Source: an uncultured Actinomycetes bacterium
GTDB taxonomy: Bacteria; Actinomycetota; Actinomycetes; Nanopelagicales; Nanopelagicaceae
DNA: 16,878 nt
Direction: 5' to 3'
Assembly (NCBI GenBank): GCA_903827345.1
Contig: CAIKID010000288.1
Location: 1 to 16,878 of the forward strand
Under the pieces are notes generated by a model. The model saw only the letters and a list, made by a program, of their open reading frames with translations, did no database searches and was not told the origin of the DNA. Made by a program: the position numbers and the translations under genes. Shown here in pieces: positions 14,178 to 16,878 of the stretch. Position 1 is the first letter of the stretch, and the number at the start of each line of letters is the position of its first letter.

Positions 14178-14179
14178 TT
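14141..14179. terminator. Bidirectional terminator shared by the MMPL gene and a secreted-protein gene
   Basis: AACTAGCCCC (14141-14150) pairs with GGGGCTAGTT (14170-14179). After one mismatch, GAC/GTC continues the stem for 13 pairs around an 11-base loop. The minus-strand side ends in GTTTTAATTA, a fair U-tract for the gene that stops at 14195. The plus-strand side ends in a mixed AT tail. The hairpin includes the last codons and the stop of the MMPL gene (TAG 14175-14177). Confidence 0.75.
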
Positions 14180-14194
14180 CAGTTAATTTACTTC

Positions 14195-15877
14195 TTATCG
14201 CACAATCTTGATTGCGAAGTGGAAAGCAGGTACTTGATAACCAAGTGCCAACCCTGGGAAATCCCGGTCATATGAGAGAACTGGGAGCATTCCGTAAGGA
14301 GTGTTAGCAAATGATGGTTGGTTTGTGTACAGCAATGGATGGAAGTCGATGATGTGCGTACCAGGAGCACCAGTAGCAATCATCTTGACGACCATGTATC
14401 CATTGGAGTTAAAACCACATCCATACCCGATGTAATTGTTATCGTAAGTTACGGCGAGTGTGTTATCCAGCTGAGTCCATCCGACACCCTTAATGCTGAT
14501 GGTGAAAGCTTCACCATTCTTAAAGGTTGTCGTTGGAGCACCGGCTTGACCGCGCGCTACAGAGTCTGGAGAAGTGGATGAGTCAAACTTTGCAACTCCC
14601 ATTCCAATGACCTTGCCCTTACTATCGTAGAAAGGCATGATGCTTTCTTTTACATAGAACGGGGCTTGTGCCTCGATTACTGCTCCCTTAACCATTTGGA
14701 TAACGTGAAATCCACCTAGGTTATCTGGGATGGTGATATCAGTTGAGGAAGAGCCATTGAGCACCGTTGCGGTTCCCAGTGGGATCGAGTTAAAGGACCA
14801 GCAAGTGCCGGTGCAATTAACGCGGTTACCAACTACGGTTGACCAAACTATTTGATAAGTGCCATCGGTTGCTACCTTGGCAGTCTTAACATTTACCTTA
14901 GAGAGGATGTCGCCGCTCGTCTTAGAGAGGGTCATCGTTGCTACGGTGTTTGGGTCCATTCCGACTGTGGAAAGAGTGGTACGTAATGACGTTGTAGGTT
15001 CGACCACAGCAGGGAAAGTTGCCGATGGAGTTCCAACGCCTGGATCGTTAGTAACAGTAAATGGAAGCGAGCCACCATTTGCGTAAGGAACTGGTGACTG
15101 GATGATGTTCATGTAGGTGACACCAATTGCATCTCCAACATTTACATAGTGAACTCCGCGTGGACCAGCGGCGCGGATAGTTACAACACCGGTACCGCGA
15201 GTCCAGAGAGCTTGCATCTCTCCGGCCATGTTGTTATCCCAGTGAACCGCGGCTCCAGCGGTATAGAGAGTTGCTCCCATACCGGTATAGGTGATGGTGA
15301 TTGGAGTTCCTATTGGACCGCTAGAAGGCGATATCGTAAGAGCGCGTGTGGTTTGGTAACCGCCGTGTCCTAATGCAGCGCCGTTCTGCACGACATAAAT
15401 GTCATGCACTCCACCGAAATCTGATGGAACAGTCGTTGAAAACGAGAAGGCACCGTTCGCATCGGTGGTAACAGTTGCCATATTCACGTTGAACTTTGTA
15501 ATGCTATCGCCTAAGTAGTTAACAGAACTCGGTTGAACATCGGCGACCCAAGTTCCAGAGGCAGTGCCCCACGTCATTTGAAGAGTGGCACTTGCAGGTA
15601 ATCCACTGCCCGAAACCACCATCGGCGATCCAACTACGCCTTGATTCGGAGTAACGGATAGGTTGACCATGGTTGTGGGAACCGTAAATGTTGCGGCTAC
15701 TACCCCGGTAAAGGGAAGCGGTGCGACATTAGGGATTCCACTTGGTGCGACCAAGTTTATTGGTGTGTATGCAGTATCTGCACCTAGGGCCGGAGCCACT
15801 AGGAATACCGAGAAGAGCGCCGCGACGACGCCCTTCGCGATAAGTGATCTGCCAGGTATTGCTTTCTTCGTCTTCAT
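14195..15877 (-). CDS. Secreted Ig-like repeat protein
   Basis: This 560-aa exported, beta-rich protein begins with a signal peptide (basic MKTKKAIPGR, then a hydrophobic core, cleavage probably after ALG at 32). Modules resemble IPT/bacterial Ig-like folds: a strand start such as SVTPNQGVVGSPMVVSGSGL (74-93) or SPSSGPIGTPITITYTGMG (183-201), and an ending with G-x-H-x-(I/V/F). These endings are GGVHDIYVV (155-163), RGVHYVNV (240-247), GGFHVIQMV (388-396) and PGTHIIDF (505-512). Cys355 and Cys359 (NCTGTCW) could form a small disulfide loop; Cys487 is alone. No anchor, sortase motif or enzyme active site is visible. ATG 15877 has AGGAAAGG upstream. A surface or extracellular binding role is plausible but unproven. 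It follows another secreted gene on the same strand. Confidence 0.75.
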   Translation of the reverse strand: MKTKKAIPGRSLIAKGVVAALFSVFLVAPALGADTAYTPINLVAPSGIPNVAPLPFTGVVAATFTVPTTMVNLSVTPNQGVVGSPMVVSGSGLPASATLQMTWGTASGTWVADVQPSSVNYLGDSITKFNVNMATVTTDANGAFSFSTTVPSDFGGVHDIYVVQNGAALGHGGYQTTRALTISPSSGPIGTPITITYTGMGATLYTAGAAVHWDNNMAGEMQALWTRGTGVVTIRAAGPRGVHYVNVGDAIGVTYMNIIQSPVPYANGGSLPFTVTNDPGVGTPSATFPAVVEPTTSLRTTLSTVGMDPNTVATMTLSKTSGDILSKVNVKTAKVATDGTYQIVWSTVVGNRVNCTGTCWSFNSIPLGTATVLNGSSSTDITIPDNLGGFHVIQMVKGAVIEAQAPFYVKESIMPFYDSKGKVIGMGVAKFDSSTSPDSVARGQAGAPTTTFKNGEAFTISIKGVGWTQLDNTLAVTYDNNYIGYGCGFNSNGYMVVKMIATGAPGTHIIDFHPLLYTNQPSFANTPYGMLPVLSYDRDFPGLALGYQVPAFHFAIKIVR

Positions 15878-15909
15878 GATGGACCTTTCCTAGAGTTTCA
15901 TTTGGTTGT

Positions 15910-15937
15910 AGCTAGGAACCGCGTCGACGGTTCAGCT
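15910..15937 (-). terminator. Hairpin between the two secreted-protein genes
   Basis: GAACCG (15916-15921) pairs with CGGTTC (15928-15933) over CGTCGA, and AGCT flanks extend the stem to 10 pairs with a 2-base bulge. It lies 5 bases past the stop of the upstream gene (15943) and 33 bases before the next start (15877). There is no U-tract on the minus strand, so it may attenuate rather than stop transcription, or protect the upstream mRNA. Confidence 0.4.
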
Positions 15938-15942
15938 CTGTT

Positions 15943-16878
15943 TTAGTTGGTTGGAACCGCGTACAGAGTTAGTTGTGAAGTAGGTGTGAAGTTTGACTGC
16001 CAAACAGCCGTAGCACCTTTGAGTGCTGGTGATATTGAAACCGTCTTGTAGTAGCTGACGCGATCATAAATCTGTACGCCATTGGCATCTCTAACGCGTA
16101 CTCCATTGAGCATGCGAGGAGCCCTCTTGGTAGCCAAAACCTTGATCGTATTTTGATCCTTGGTGGTTACGGTTACCTTGAAGTTAATGACTCCCAGCGT
16201 GTTATAAAGACCGGCAGTTGTTCCCGTCTTCAGAACAGCTGTCCAAAATGCGACTCCGCTGTGATTTCCATAAGCGAGAGGAATTGGTGCAGCAACTCCA
16301 GCGACGGTAACGAATGCGCTCGAGACGTTGGTGCTATCTAATACAGCGCCACCGAGGTCAGCGTCGTTTCCGTAAACACGAAAGACGATCGTTTGACCCG
16401 TTATGAATTGGCTAGTAACAGCGCAGCTAACGCCAAAACGTGGGGCAAGAACACCAGTTGTACCGCTAGCCAAAACGGTGTCTACGTAGAGGCTAAGTGG
16501 GTTTGGTGCAGTGCCTTGCACAGGAGTACCGGTTTTAACAGTCAGAGGGGCAGCATTAGCGACGGTATAGGTCACAGCATCTGTTGGAGTAAGCACAGCA
16601 TTAAGTACTGCTGGACCAGCAGCGGCTGGGACCCAAGAGCACTTTGCAACAAAAGGAGCAACAGTGGTTGTGGCAACTGCTTCGCAACCAACAACTACGG
16701 TTGTTCCCACAGAGAAAGCTACATTTCCTGGCGCACCAGCGGTTGCAACAATTATTGCTGGACTAAGACCGAAGACTGTGCTTCCGCCAGAGAGGACAAG
16801 CGTTGGGGCGGTTCCAGCAGCGCTTGCTGCAGAACTTCCGACTAGTGATGCTCCTGCTAGGGCGAGGGCCACTATCAG
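15943..16878 (-). CDS. Secreted Ig-like/beta-rich protein, 5' end cut by the window
   Basis: The frame is open to the edge of the window, and the first visible codons (LIVALALAGASLVGSSAASA) are the core and cleavage region of a signal peptide. The true start and basic n-region therefore lie beyond 16878, and GTG 16872 is not a start. The visible 311 residues are mostly Ala, Thr, Val and Gly with alternating beta patterns, as in Ig-like extracellular repeats (for example LSGGSTVFGLSPAIIVATAG and FSVGTTVVVGCEAV). Three cysteines (in VVGCEA, AKCSW and VSCAV) may form disulfides. The C-terminal quarter is more charged (KRAPRMLNGVRVRDANGVQIYDR). No specific family is recognised. It is probably expressed with the secreted protein downstream, about 65 bases away. 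Confidence 0.65.
   Translation of the reverse strand: MIVALALAGASLVGSSAASAAGTAPTLVLSGGSTVFGLSPAIIVATAGAPGNVAFSVGTTVVVGCEAVATTTVAPFVAKCSWVPAAAGPAVLNAVLTPTDAVTYTVANAAPLTVKTGTPVQGTAPNPLSLYVDTVLASGTTGVLAPRFGVSCAVTSQFITGQTIVFRVYGNDADLGGAVLDSTNVSSAFVTVAGVAAPIPLAYGNHSGVAFWTAVLKTGTTAGLYNTLGVINFKVTVTTKDQNTIKVLATKRAPRMLNGVRVRDANGVQIYDRVSYYKTVSISPALKGATAVWQSNFTPTSQLTLYAVPTN

Noticed and set aside
16867..16872. GTG 16872 as the true start of the last secreted protein
   Set aside because: The frame is open to the window edge, and the signal peptide lacks its basic n-region, so the start lies outside.

Overview
The window reads as ordinary bacterial chromosome from an actinobacterium of moderate G+C content (about half G+C by eye). 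The pointers are a small stand-alone LuxR-type HTH protein, an MmpL-like MMPL transporter, an actinobacterial-style YbaK protein, frequent GTG starts, and several genes whose -10 box lies exactly 6 bases before the start codon, the usual sign of leaderless mRNAs. A streamlined aquatic lineage such as the Nanopelagicales would fit, but that is an inference. I see no rRNA, tRNA, CRISPR array, insertion sequence or phage gene.

Layout. (1) 20-3247: an NCS2 purine permease (-) diverges from a D-2-hydroxyacid dehydrogenase (+), which converges with a 4-base overlap on a PaiB-like FMN-binding protein (-). (2) 3282-5158: a tight + strand operon of a YbaK-type tRNA-editing protein, a small lipoprotein and a pirin, ending in an 8-base convergent overlap with a SIMPL-domain protein (-). 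(3) 5151-8357, all -: a TMEM175-like channel, NAD(P)H-hydrate dehydratase, a 71-aa secreted/anchored protein and a dienelactone hydrolase follow one another closely and probably form one operon. The SIMPL gene downstream has its own promoter. (4) 8457-10932, all -: a universal stress protein followed 18 bases later by methylmalonate-semialdehyde dehydrogenase, then a secreted FMN-binding-domain protein with a strong hairpin downstream. (5) 11125-14177: a 158-aa protein resembling bacterial eRF1-like (baeRF / 'translational machinery') proteins, a LuxR-HTH regulator (-) and, divergent from it, an MMPL transporter (+). (6) 14195-16878, both -: two secreted beta-rich/Ig-like proteins, the second cut by the window edge.

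Most modules are housekeeping or stress functions: purine uptake, metabolite repair (NnrD), mistranslation editing (YbaK), universal stress and semialdehyde oxidation. The most system-like locus is the luxR/MMPL pair. Two identical 13-bp elements, 30 bp apart, sit in the shared intergenic region, and one lies directly against the MMPL -10 box. This looks like a compact regulated efflux module. No striking novel defence or mobile system is visible.
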